A stretch of 64,000 nt of DNA from Rattus norvegicus. Lineage: Eukaryota; Chordata; Mammalia; Rodentia; Muridae. Both the position numbers and the translations under genes were made by a program. The stretch lies in contig NC_086029.1 of assembly GCF_036323735.1 (NCBI RefSeq), positions 7,983,816 to 8,047,815 on the forward strand, given 5' to 3'. This document shows positions 48,240-60,300 of this stretch, piece by piece (within the stretch, counting starts at the first letter, position 1; the number at the start of each line of letters is the position of its first letter). Below the pieces are notes generated by a model. It did not search any database, was not told where the DNA came from, and worked only from the letters and a program-made list of their open reading frames with translations.

Positions 48240-50000
48240 AATTTGGTGAGCAGAATCTGAGTAACATGGTGAATTGGGTTAGTTCCCAATAGGCCGCAGT
48301 AGTAATAAGTGGACAGTTCGGGATATAAAAAGTTTTCATGAATGGAATCAAAATTTCTAGGCGAATTCAGTGAGTTCCCAAAGGGACATGCTTGTATGAG
48401 TTTGTTTTCAATATAGAGCAACATTTTAAAGAAGGGAATCTAAGTATAATGGTGAATTCAGTAGGTTCCCCATAGGATTCGAATGTAATAAGTTTGTTAT
48501 TCAAGATAGAGCAAAGTTTCAACGTCCTGAAACACTGTTTCTTTGTGAATTCAGTTAGTTCCCAGTATCCAGCTATTGTAATATGTGTACTTTAAAGATT
48601 TATCAAAATTTGGTGAGCCGAATCTGCGTAACATGGTGAATTCGGTTAGTTCCCAATAGGCCGCAGTAGTAATAAGTGGACTGTTCGGGATATAGAAAAT
48701 TTTTCACGAATGGAATCAAAATTTCTAGGCGAATTCAGTGAGTTCCCAGTGGGAAATGCTTGTATGAGTTTGCTTTTCGATACAGAGCAAAATTTTAAGG
48801 AACGCAATCTAAGTATCATGGTGAATACAGTAGGTTCCCAATATTATTCGCATGTAATAAGCTTGTTATTCAAGATAGAGCAACGTTTTAACGAACTGAA
48901 ACACTGTTTCTTTGTGAACTCAGTTAGTTCCCAGTAACCTGCTATTGTAATATGTGTACTTTCAAAGATTTATCAAAATTTGGTGAGCCGAATCTGAGTA
49001 ACATGGTGAATTCGGTTAGTTCCCAATAGGCCGCAGTAGTAATAAGTGGACTGTTCTGGATATAGAAAAATTTTCACGAATGGAATCAAAATTTCTAGGA
49101 GATTTCTGTGAGGTCACAATGGGACATGCTTGTATGAGTTTGCTTTTCGATACAGAGCAACATTTTAAGGAACGTAATCTAGGTATCATGGTGAATTCAG
49201 TAGGTTACCAATAGGATTCACATGTAATAAGCTTGTTATTCAAGATAGAGCAACGTTTTAACGAACTGAAACAATGTTTCTTTGTGAATTCAGTTAGTTC
49301 CCAATAGCCTGCTCTTGTAATATGTGTACTTTTAAGGATTTATCAAAGTTTGGTGAGCAGAATCTGAGTAACATGGTGAATTCTGTTAGTTCCCAATAGG
49401 CCGCAGTAGTAATAAGTGGACAGTTCGGGATATAAAAAGTTTTCATGAATGGAATCAAAATTTCAAGGGGAAATTTAATGAGTTCCCAAAGGGACATGCT
49501 TGTATGAGTTTGTTTTCAATATAGAGCAACATTTTAAAGAAGGGAATCTAAGTATAATGGTGAATTCAGTAGGTTCCCCATAGGATTCGCATGTAATAAG
49601 TTTGTTATTCAAGATAGAGCAACGTTTCAACGATATGAAACACTGTTTCTTTGTGAATTCAGTTAGTTCCCTGTAACCTGCTATTGTAATATGTGTACTT
49701 TCAAAGATTTATCAAAATTTGGTGAGCCGCATCTGAGTAACATGGTGAATTCGGTTAGTTCCAAATAGGCCGCAGTAGTAATAAGTGGACTGTTCTGGAT
49801 ATAGAAAAATTTTCACGAATGGAATCAAAATTTCTAGGAGATTTCTGTGAGGTCCCAATGGGACATGCTTGTATGAGTTTGCTTTTCGATACAGAGCAAC
49901 ATTTTAAGGAACGGAATCTAGGTATCATGGTGAATTCAGTAGGTTACCAATAGGATTCACATGTAATAAGCTTGTTATTCAAGATAGAGCAACGTTTTAA
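48240..50000 (+). repeat. 3-unit duplication, 1107-bp step
   Basis: The run GGACAGTTCG followed by ATATAAAAAGTTTTCATG occurs at 48311 and 49418, 1107 bp apart. Both copies are followed by TTTGTTTTCAATATAG, lacking one base of the usual TTTGCTTTTCAA, and by AAAGAAGGGAATC. The second copy has an altered B box (GGGGAAATTTAATGAG). The neighbouring class I units, with GATTTCTGTGAGGT near 49102 and 49846, are also shared. Confidence 0.83.
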
Positions 50001-53000
50001 CGAACTGAAACAATATTTCTTTGTGAATTCAGTTAGTTCCCAGTAGCCTGTACTTGTATAGGTGTACTTTCAAAGATTTATCAAAATTTGGTGAGCTGAA
50101 TCTGAGTAACATGGTGAATTCGTGTAGTTCCCAGAGGTCGCAGTAGTAATAAGTGGACTGTTCGGGATATAGAAAAATTTTCACGAATGGAATAAAAATT
50201 TCTCGGAGACTACAGTGAGGTTCCAATGGGAAATCCTTGAATGAGTTTGCTTTTAGATACAGAGCAACATTTTAAGGAACGGAATCTAAGTATCATGGTG
50301 AATTCCGTAGGTTCCGAATAGGATTCGCATGTAATAAGCTTGTTATTCAAGATACAGCAATGTTTTAACGAACTGAAACACTGTTGATTTGTGAATTCAG
50401 TTAGTTCCCAGGTGCTTGCTCTTGTAATATGTTTACTTTTAAAGATTTATCAAAATTTGGTGAGCCGAATCTGAGTAACTTGGTGAATTCGGTTAGTTCC
50501 CCATAGGTCGAAGTAGTAATAAGTGGACTGTCGGGATGTAGAAAAGTTTTCACGAATGGAATCAAAATTTCTAGGCGAATTCAGTGAGTGCCCAATGGGA
50601 CATGCTTGTATGGGTATGCTTTTCAATATAGAGCAACATTTTAAAGAACGGAATCTAAGTATAATGGTGAATTCAGTAGGATCCCAATAGGATTCGCATG
50701 TAATAAGCTTGTTATTCAAGATAGAGCAACGTTTCAACGAACTGAAACACTGTTTCTTTGTGAATTCAGTTAGTTCCCAGTAGCCTCCTCTTGTAATATG
50801 TGTACTTTTAAAGATTTATCAAAATTTGTTGAGCCGAATCTGCATAACATGATGAATTCGGTTAGTTCCCAATAGGCCGCAGTAGTAATAAGTGGACTGT
50901 TCAGGATATAGAAAAATTTTCACGAATGGAATCAAAATTTCTAGGAGATTTCAGTGAGGTCACAATGGGACATGCTTGTATGAGTTTGCTTTTCGATACA
51001 GAGCAACATTTTAAGGTACGGAATCTAGGTATCATGGTGAATTCAGTAGGTTACCAATAGGATTCACATGTAATAAGCTTGTTATTCAAGATAGAGCAAC
51101 GTTTTAACGAACTGAAACACTGTTTCTTTGTGAATTCAGTTAGTTCCCAGTAGCCTGCTCTTGTAATATGTGTACTTTCAAAGATTTATCAAAATTTGGT
51201 GAGCCGAATCTGAGTAACATGATGAATTCTGGTAGTTCCCATAGGTCGCAGTGGTAATAAGTGGACTGTTCGGGATATAGAAAATTTTTCACGAATGGAA
51301 TCAAAATTTCTATGCGAATTCTGTGAGTTCCCAATGGGAAATGCTTGTATGAGTTTGCTTTTCGATACAGAGCAATATTTTAAGGAAAGGAATCTAAGTA
51401 TCATGGTGAATTCTGTAGGTTCCCAATAGGATTCGCATGTAATAAGCTTGTTGTTCAAGATAGAGCAACGTTTTAACGAACTGAAACACTGTTTATTTGT
51501 GAATTCAATTAGTTCCCTGTAGCCTGTTTTTGAAATATGTGTACTTTTAAAGATTTATCAAAATTTGTTGGGCCGAATCTGAGTAACATGGTGAATTCGG
51601 GTAGTTCCCACAGGTCGCAGGAGTAATAAGTGGACTGTTCGGGATATAGAAAAATTTTCACGAATGGAATCAAAATTTCTAGGCGAATTCAGTGAGTGCC
51701 CAATGGGACATGCTTGTATGAGTTTGTTTTTCAATATAGAGCAACATTTAAGGAACGGAATCTAAGTATCATGGTGAATTCAAATGTTTCCCAAGAGGAT
51801 TCGCATGTAATAAGCTTGTTATTCAAGATAGAGCAACGTTTTAACGAACTGTAACACTTTGTCTTTGTGAATTCAGTTAGTTCCCTGTATCCTGCTCTTG
51901 TAATATGTGTACTTTTAAAGATATATCAAAATTTGGTGAGCCGAATCTGAGTAACATGGTGAATTTTGTTAGTTCCCTATAGGCCGCAGTAGTAGTAAGT
52001 GGACTGTTCAGGATATAGAAAAATTTTCACGAATGGAATCAAAATTTCTAGGAGATTTGAGTGAGGTCACAATGGGACATGCTTGTATGAGTTTGCTTTT
52101 CGATACAGAGCAACATTTTAAGGAACGAAATCTAGGTATCATGGTGAATTCAGTAAGTTACCAAAAGGATTCACATGTAATAAGCTTGTTATTCAAGATA
52201 CAGTAACGTTTTAACGAACTGAAACACGGTTTCTTTGTGAATTCAGTTAGTTCCCAGTAGCCTGCTCTTGTAATATGTGTACTTTTAAAGATTTATCAAA
52301 ATTAGTTGAGCCGAATCTGAGTAACATTGTGAATTCGGGTACTTCCCAGAGGTCGCAGTAGTAATAAGTGGACTGTTCCAGATATAGAAAATTTTTCACA
52401 TATGGAATCAAAATTTCTAGGTGAATTCAGTGAGTTTCCAATGGGAAATGCTTGTATGAATTTGCTTTTCGATACAGAGCAACATTTTAAGGAACGGAAT
52501 CTAAGTATCATGGTGAATTCAGTATGTTCCCAAAAGGATTCGAATGTAATAAGCTTGTTATTCAAGATAGAGCAACGTATTCACGAACTGAAACACTGTT
52601 TCTTTGTGAACTCAGTTCGTTCCCAGTAACCTGCTCTTGTAATATGTGTACTTTTAAACATTTATCAAAATTTGGTGAGCCGAATCTGAGTAACAAGGTG
52701 AATTTGGTTAGTTCCCAATAGGCCGCAGTAGTAATAAGTTGACTGTTCGGGATAAAAAAATTTTCACGAATGGAATCAAAATTTCTAGTCGAATTCAGTC
52801 AGTTCCCAAAGGGACATGCTTGTATGAGTTTGCTTTTCAACATAGAGCAACATTTTTGGAACGGAATCTAAGTATCATGGTGAATTCAGTATGTTCCCAA
52901 TAGGATTCGCATGTAATAAGCTTGTTCTTCAAGATAGAGCAACGTTTTAACGAACTGAAACACTGTTTCTTTGTGAACTCAGTTAGTTCCCAGTAACCTG

Positions 53001-54499
53001 CTCTTGTAATATGTGTACTTTTAAACATTTATCAAAATTTGGTGAGCCGAATCTGAGTAACATTGTGAATTCTGTTAGTTCCCAATGGGCCACAGTAGTA
53101 ATAAGTGGACTGTTCGGGATATAGAAAAATTTTCACGAATGGAATCAAAATTTCTAGGAGAATTCAGTGAGTTCCCAAAGGGACATCCTTGTATGAGTTT
53201 GTTTTTCAACATAGAGCAACATTTTTGGAACGGAATCTAAGTATCATGGTGAATTCAGTATGTTCCCAATAGGATTCGCATGTAATAAGCTTGTTCTTCA
53301 AGATAGAGCACCGTTTCAACGAACTGAAACACTGTTTCTTTGTGAATTTAGTTAGTTCCCAGGAGCCTGCTCTTGTAATATGTGTACTTTTAAAGATTTA
53401 TCAAAATTTCGTGAGCCGAATCTGAGTAACATGGTGAATTTGGTTAGTTCCAAATAGGCCGCAGTAGTAGTAAGTGGACTGTTCAGGATATAGAAAAATT
53501 TTCACGAATGGAATCAAAATTTCTAGGAGATTTCAGTGAGGTCACAACGGGACATGCTTGTATGAGTTTGCTTTTCGATACATAGCAACATTTTAAGGAA
53601 CGGAATCTAGGTATCATGGTGAATTCAGTAGGTTACCAAAAGGATTCACATGTAATAAGCTTGTTATTCAAGATACAGTAAAGTTTTAACGCACTGAAAC
53701 ACTGTTTCTTTGTGAACTCAGTTAGTTCCCAGTAGCCTGCTCTTGTATATGTGTACTTTTAAATATTTATCAAAATTTGGTGAGCCGAATCTGAGTAACA
53801 TGGTCAATTCGGGTAGTTCCCAGAGGTCGCAGTAGTAATAAGTGGACTGTTCGGGATATAGAAAATTTTTCACGAATGGAATCAATATTTCTAGGCGAAT
53901 TCAGTGAGTTCCCAAAGGGACATGCTTGTATGAGTTTGCTTTTCAATATAGAGCAACATTTTAAACCACGGAATCTAAGTATAATGGTGAATTCAGTAGG
54001 TTCCCAATAGGATTCGCATGTAATAAGTTTGTTATTCAAGATAGAGCAACGTTTCAACGAACTGAAACACTGTTTCTTTGTGAATTTAGTTAGTTCCCAG
54101 GAGCCTGCTCTTGTAATATGTGTACTTTTAAAGATGTATCAAAATTTCGTGAGCCGAATCTGAGTAACATGGTGAATTTGGTTAGTTCCCTATAGGCCGC
54201 AGTAGTAGTAAGTGGACTGTTCAGGATATAGAAAAATTTTCACGAACGGAATCAAAATTTCTAGGAGATTTCAGTGAGGTCACAATGGGACATGCTTATA
54301 TGAGTTTGCTTTTCGATACATAGCAACATTTTAAGGAACGGAATCTAGGTATCATGGTGAATTCAGTAGGTTACCAAAAGGATTCACATGTAATAAGCTT
54401 GTTATTCAAGATACAGTAACGTTTTAACGAACTGAAACACTGTTTCTTTGTGAATTCACTTAGTTCCCCGTAGCCTGCTCTTGTAATATGTGTAGTTTT

Positions 54500-56200
54500 A
54501 AAGATTTATCAAAATTAGGTGAGCCGAATCTGAGTAACATTGTGAATTCGGTTAGTTCCCCATAGGTCGCACTAGTAATAAGTGGACTGTTGGGGATGTA
54601 GAAAAATTTTCACGAATGGAATCAAAATTTCTAGGCGAATTCAGTGAGTGCCCAATGGGACATGCTTGTATGGGTTTGCTTTTCAATATAGAGCAAAATT
54701 TAAAGAACGGAATCTAAGTATAATGGTGAATTCAGTAGGTTCCCAATAGGATTCGCATGTAATAAGCTTGTTATTCAAGATAGAGCAACGTTTCAACGAA
54801 CTGAAACACTGTTTCTTTGTGAATTCAGTTAGTTCCCAGTAGCCTGCTCTTGTAATATGTGTACTTTTAAAGATTTATCAAAATTTGGTGAGCCGAATCT
54901 GCGTAACATGATGAAGTCGGTTAGTTCCCAATAGGCCGCAGTATTAATAAGTGGACTGTTCAGGATATAGAAAAATTTACAGGAATGGAATCAAAATTTC
55001 TAGGAGATTTCAGTGAGGTCACAATGGGACATGCTTGTATGAGTTTGCTTTTCGATACAGAGCAACATTTTAAGGAACGGAATCTAGGTATCTTGGTGAA
55101 TTCAGTAGGTTACCAATAGGATTCACATGTAATAAGCTTGTTATTCAAGATAGAGCAACGTTTCAACGAACTGAAACACTGTTTCTTTGTGAATTGAGTT
55201 AGTTCCCAGTAGCCTGCTCTTGTAATATGTGTACTTTTAAAGATTTATCAAAATTTGGTGAGCCGAATCTGTGTAACATGGTGAATTCGGTTAGTTCCCA
55301 ATAGGCCGCAGTAGTAATAAGTGGACTGTTCAGGATATAGAAAAAGTTTCACGAATGGAATCAAAATTTTTAGGAGATTTCAGTGAGGTCACAATGGTAC
55401 ATGCTGTATGAGTTTGCTTTTCGATACAGAGCAACATCTTAAGGAACAGAATCTAGGTATCATGGTGAATTCAGTAGGTTACCAATAGGATTCACATGTA
55501 ATAAGCTTGTTATTCAAGATAGAGCAACGTTTTAACGAACTGAAACACTGTTTCTTTATGAATTCCGTTAGTTCCCAGTAGCCTGCTCTTGTAATATGTG
55601 TACTTTTAAATATTTATCAAAATTTGGTGAGCCGAATCTGAGTAACATGGTGAATTCGGTTAGTTCCCCATAGGTCGCACTAGTAATAAGTGGACTGTTG
55701 GGGATGTAGAAAAATTTTCACGAATGGAATCAAAATTTCTAGGCGAATTCAGTGAGTGCCCAATGGGACATGCTTGTATGGGTTTGCTTTTCAATATAGA
55801 GCAAAATTTAAAGAACGGAATCTAAGTATAATGGTGAATTCAGTAGGTTCCCAATAGGATTCGCATGTAATAAGCTTGTTATTCAAGATAGAGCAACGTT
55901 TCAATGAACTGAAACACTGTTTCTTTGTGAATTCAGTTAGTTCCCAGTAGCCTGCTCTTGTAATATGTGTACTTTTAAAGATTTATCAAAATTTGGTGAG
56001 CCGAATCTGCGTAACATGATGAAGTCGGTTAGTTCCCAATAGGCCGCAGTAGTAATAAGTGGACTGTTCAGGATATAGAATAATTTTCACGAATGGAATC
56101 AAAATTTCTAGGAGATTTCAGTGAGGTCACAATGGGACATGCTTGTATGAGTTTGCTTTTCGATACAGAGCAACATTTTAAGGAACGGAATCTAGGTATC
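54500..56200 (+). repeat. 3-unit duplication nested in the 15-unit block, 1108-bp step
   Basis: The run CCCCATAGGTCGCACTAG and the following TGTTGGGGATGTAG occur at about 54557 and 55665, 1108 bp apart, with shared GCAAAATTTAAAG and ATGATGAAGTCGG. The same pair recurs in copy 2 of the large block, near 60090 and 61200. The 3-unit event therefore came before the 5535-bp duplication. Confidence 0.87.
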
Positions 56201-57009
56201 ATGGTGAATTCAGTAGGTTACAAATAGGATTCACATGTAATTAGCTTGTTATTCAAGATAGAGCAACGTGTTAACGAACTGAAAAACTGTTTCTTTGTGA
56301 ATTCCGTTAGTTCCCAGTAGCCTGCTCTTGTAATATGTGTACATTTAAAGATTTATCAAAATTAGGGGAGCCGAATCTGAGTAACATGGTGAATTCGGTT
56401 ATTTCTTTATGGGCCACAGTAGTAATAAGTGGTCTCTTCGGGATATAGAATAATTTTCACGAATGGAATCAAAATTTCTAGGCGAATTCAGTGAGTTCCC
56501 AATAGGACATGCTTGTATTAGTTTGTTTTTCAACTAGAGCAATATTATAAGGAACGGAATCTAAGTATCATGGTGAATTCAGTATGTTCCCAAATGGATT
56601 CGCATGTATTAAGCTTGTTATTCAAGATAGAGCAAGTTTTAACGAACTGAAACACTGTTTCTTTGTGAATTCGGTAAGTTCCCAATAGCCTGCTCTTGTA
56701 ATATGTGTACTGTTAAAGATTTATCAAAATTTGTTGAGCCGAATCTGAGTAACATGGTGAATTCGGGTAGTTCCCAATAGGCCGCAGTAGTAATAAGTTG
56801 ACTGTTCGGGATATAAAAAATTTTCACGAATGGAATCAAAATTTCTAGGCGAATTCAGTGAGTTCCCAAAGGGACATGCTTGTATGAGTTTGCTTTTCAA
56901 TATTGAGCAACATTTGAAGGTACGGAATCTAAGGAAAATGGCGAATTCAGTAGGTTCCCAATATGATTCGCATGTAATAAGCTTGTTATTCAAGATAGAG
57001 CAACGTTTC

Positions 57010-57380
57010 AACGAACTGAAACACTGTTTCTTTGTGAATTCAGTTAGTTCCCAGTAGCCTGCTCTTGTAATATGAGTACTTTTAAAGATTTATCAAAAGT
57101 TGGTGAGACGAATCTGCGTAACATGGAGAATTCAGTTAGTTCCCAATAGGCCGCAGTAGTAATAAGTGGACTGTTCAGGATATAGAAAAATTTTCACGAA
57201 TGGAATCAAAATTTCTAGGAGATTTCAGTGAGGTCACAATGGGACATGCTTGTATGAGTTTGCTTTTCGATACAGAGCAACATTTTAAGGAACGGAATCT
57301 AGGTATCATGGTGAATTCAGTAGGTTACCAATAGGATTCACATGTAATAAGCTTGTTATTCAAGATAGAGCAACGTTTTA
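57010..57380 (+). repeat. Unit present in copy 1 but missing from copy 2 of the 5535-bp block
   Basis: In copy 2 the sequence near 62530 switches from matching 56995 to matching 57366, both in subrepeat C at the run GCAACGTTTTAACGAACTG. The 371-bp difference is one whole unit. The switch falls in one of the most conserved stretches of the unit, which fits an out-of-register recombination between neighbouring units. Confidence 0.85.
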
Positions 57381-60300
57381 ACGAACTGAAACACTGTTTC
57401 TTTGTGAACTCAGTTAGTTCCCAGTAACCTGCTCTTGTAATATGTGTACTTTTAAACATTTATCAAAATTTGGTGAGCCGAATCTGAGTAACATGGTGAA
57501 TTCTGTTAGTTCCCAATGGGCCACAGTAGTAATAAGTGGACTGTTTGTGATATAGAAAAATTTTCACGAATGGAATCAAAATATCTAGGTGAATTCAGTG
57601 AGTTCCCAAAGGGACATCCTTGTATGAGTTTGTTTTTCAATATAGAGCAACATTATAAGGAACGGAATCTAAGTATCAGGTTGAATTCAATAGGTTCCCA
57701 ATAGGATTCGCTAATAAGCTTCTTATTCAAGATAGAGCAACGTTTTAACGAACGGAAGCACTGTTTCTTTGTGAATTCAGTTAGTTCCCAGTAGCCTGCT
57801 CTTGTAATATGTGTACTTTTAAAGATTTATCAAAATTTGGTGAGCCGAATCTGAGTAAAATGGTGAATTCGGTTACTTCTTAATAGGCCGCAGTAGTAAT
57901 AAGTGGACTGTTCAGGATATAGAAAAATTTTCACGAATGGAATCCAAATTTCTAGGAGATATCAGTGAGGTCCCAATGGGACATGCTTGTATGAGTTTGG
58001 TTTTCGATACAGAGCAATATTTTAAGGAACGGAATCTAGGTATCATGGTGAATTCAGTAGGTTACCAATAGGATTCATATGTAATAAGCTTGTTATTCAA
58101 GATAGAGCAACGTTTTAACGAACTGAAACACTGTTTCTTTGTGAATTCAGTTAGTTCCCAGTAGCCTGCTCTTGTAATATGTGTACTTTCAAAGATTTAT
58201 CAAAATTTGGTGAGCCGAATCTGAGTAACATGGTGAATTCGGGTAGTTCCCAGAGGTCGCAGTAGTAATAAGTGGACTGTTCGGGATAAAAAAATTTTCA
58301 CGAATGGAATCAAAATTTCTAGGCGAATTCAGTGAGTTCCCAAAGGGACATGCTCGTATGAGTTTGCTTTCCGATACAGAGCAACATTTTAAGGAACGGA
58401 ATCTAAGTATCATGGTGAATTCAGTAGGTTCCCAATAGGATTCGCATGTAATAAGCTTGTTCTTCAAGATAGAGCAACGTTTTAACGAACTGAAACACTG
58501 TTTCTTTGTGAACTCAGTTAGTTCCCAGTAACCTGCTCTTGTAATATGTGTACTTTCAAACATTTATCAAAATTTGGTGAGCCGAATCTGAGTAACATGG
58601 TGAATTCTGTTAGTTCCCAATGGGCCACAGTAGTAATAAGTGGACTGTTCGGGATATAGAAAAATTTTCACGAATGGAATCAAAATTTCTAGGAGAATTC
58701 AGTGAGTTCCCAAAGGGACATCCTTGTATGAGTTTGTTTTTCAACATAGAGCAACATTTTTGGAACGGAATCTAAGTATCATGGTGAATTCAGTATGTTC
58801 CCAATAGGATTCGCATGTAATAAGCTTGTTCTTCAAGATAGAGCACCGTTTCAACGAACTGAAACACTGTTTCTTTGTGAATTTAGTTAGTTCCCAGGAG
58901 CCTGCTCTTGTAATATGTGTACTTTTAAAGATTTATCAAAATTTCGTGAGCCGAATCTGAGTAACATGGTGAATTTGGTTAGTTCCAAATAGGCCGCAGT
59001 AGTAGTAAGTGGACTGTTCAGGATATAGAAAAATTTTCACGAATGGAATCAAAATTTCTAGGAGATTTCAGTGAGGTCACAACGGGACATGCTTGTATGA
59101 GTTTGCTTTTCGATACATAGCAACATTTTAAGGAACGGAATCTAGGTATCATGGTGAATTCAGTAGGTTACCAAAAGGATTCACATGTAATAAGCTTGTT
59201 ATTCAAGATACAGTAAAGTTTTAACGAACTGAAACACTGTTTCTTTGTGAACTCAGTTAGTTCCCAGTAGCCTGCTCTTGTATATGTGTACTTTTAAATA
59301 TTTATCAAAATTTGGTGAGCCGAATCTGAGTAACATGGTCAATTCGGGTAGTTCCCAGAGGTCGCAGTAGTAATAAGTGGACTGTTCGGGATATAGAAAA
59401 TTTTTCACGAATGGAATCAATATTTCTAGGCGAATTCAGTGAGTTCCCAAAGGGACATGCTTGTATGAGTTTGCTTTTCAATATAGAGCAACATTTTAAA
59501 CCACGGAATCTAACTATAATGGTGAATTCAGTAGGTTCCCAATAGGATTCGCATGTAATAAGTTTGTTATTCAAGATAGAGCAACGTTTCAACGAACTGA
59601 AACACTGTTTCTTTGTGAATTTAGTTAGTTCCCAGGAGCCTGCTCTTGTAATATGTGTACTTTTAAAGATGTATCAAAATTTCGTGAGCCGAATCTGAGT
59701 AACATGGTGAATTTGGTTAGTTCCCTATAGGCCGCAGTAGTAGTAAGTGGACTGTTCAGGATATAGAAAAATTTTCACGAACGGAATCAAAATTTCTAGG
59801 AGATTTCAGTGAGGTCACAATGGGACATGCTTATATGAGTTTGCTTTTCGATACATAGCAACATTTTAAGGAACGGAATCTAGGTATCATGGTGAATTCA
59901 GTAGGTTACCAAAAGGATTCACATGTAATAAGCTTGTTATTCAAGATACAGTAACGTTTTAACGAACTGAAACACTGTTTCTTTGTGAATTCACTTAGTT
60001 CCCCGTAGCCTGCTCTTGTAATATGTGTAGTTTTAAAGATTTATCAAAATTAGGTGAGCCGAATCTGAGTAACATTGTGAATTCGGTTAGTTCCCCATAG
60101 GTCGCACTAGTAATAAGTGGACTGTTGGGGATGTAGAAAAATTTTCACGAATGGAATCAAAATTTCTAGGCGAATTCAGTGAGTGCCCAATGGGACATGC
60201 TTGTATGGGTTTGCTTTTCAATATAGAGCAAAATTTAAAGAACGGAATCTAAGTAAAATGGTGAATTCAGTAGGTTCCCAATAGGATTCGCATGTAATAA

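Larger units (their letters stand above)
43770..52900 (+). repeat. Heterogeneous 369-bp units, mostly without long blocks
   Basis: Units of all classes follow one another with many private substitutions and small indels. The one clear internal block is a 3-unit step near 48.2-50 kb. No long near-identical duplication was found, unlike the flanks. No gene, transposon or RNA gene is seen. Confidence 0.8.
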
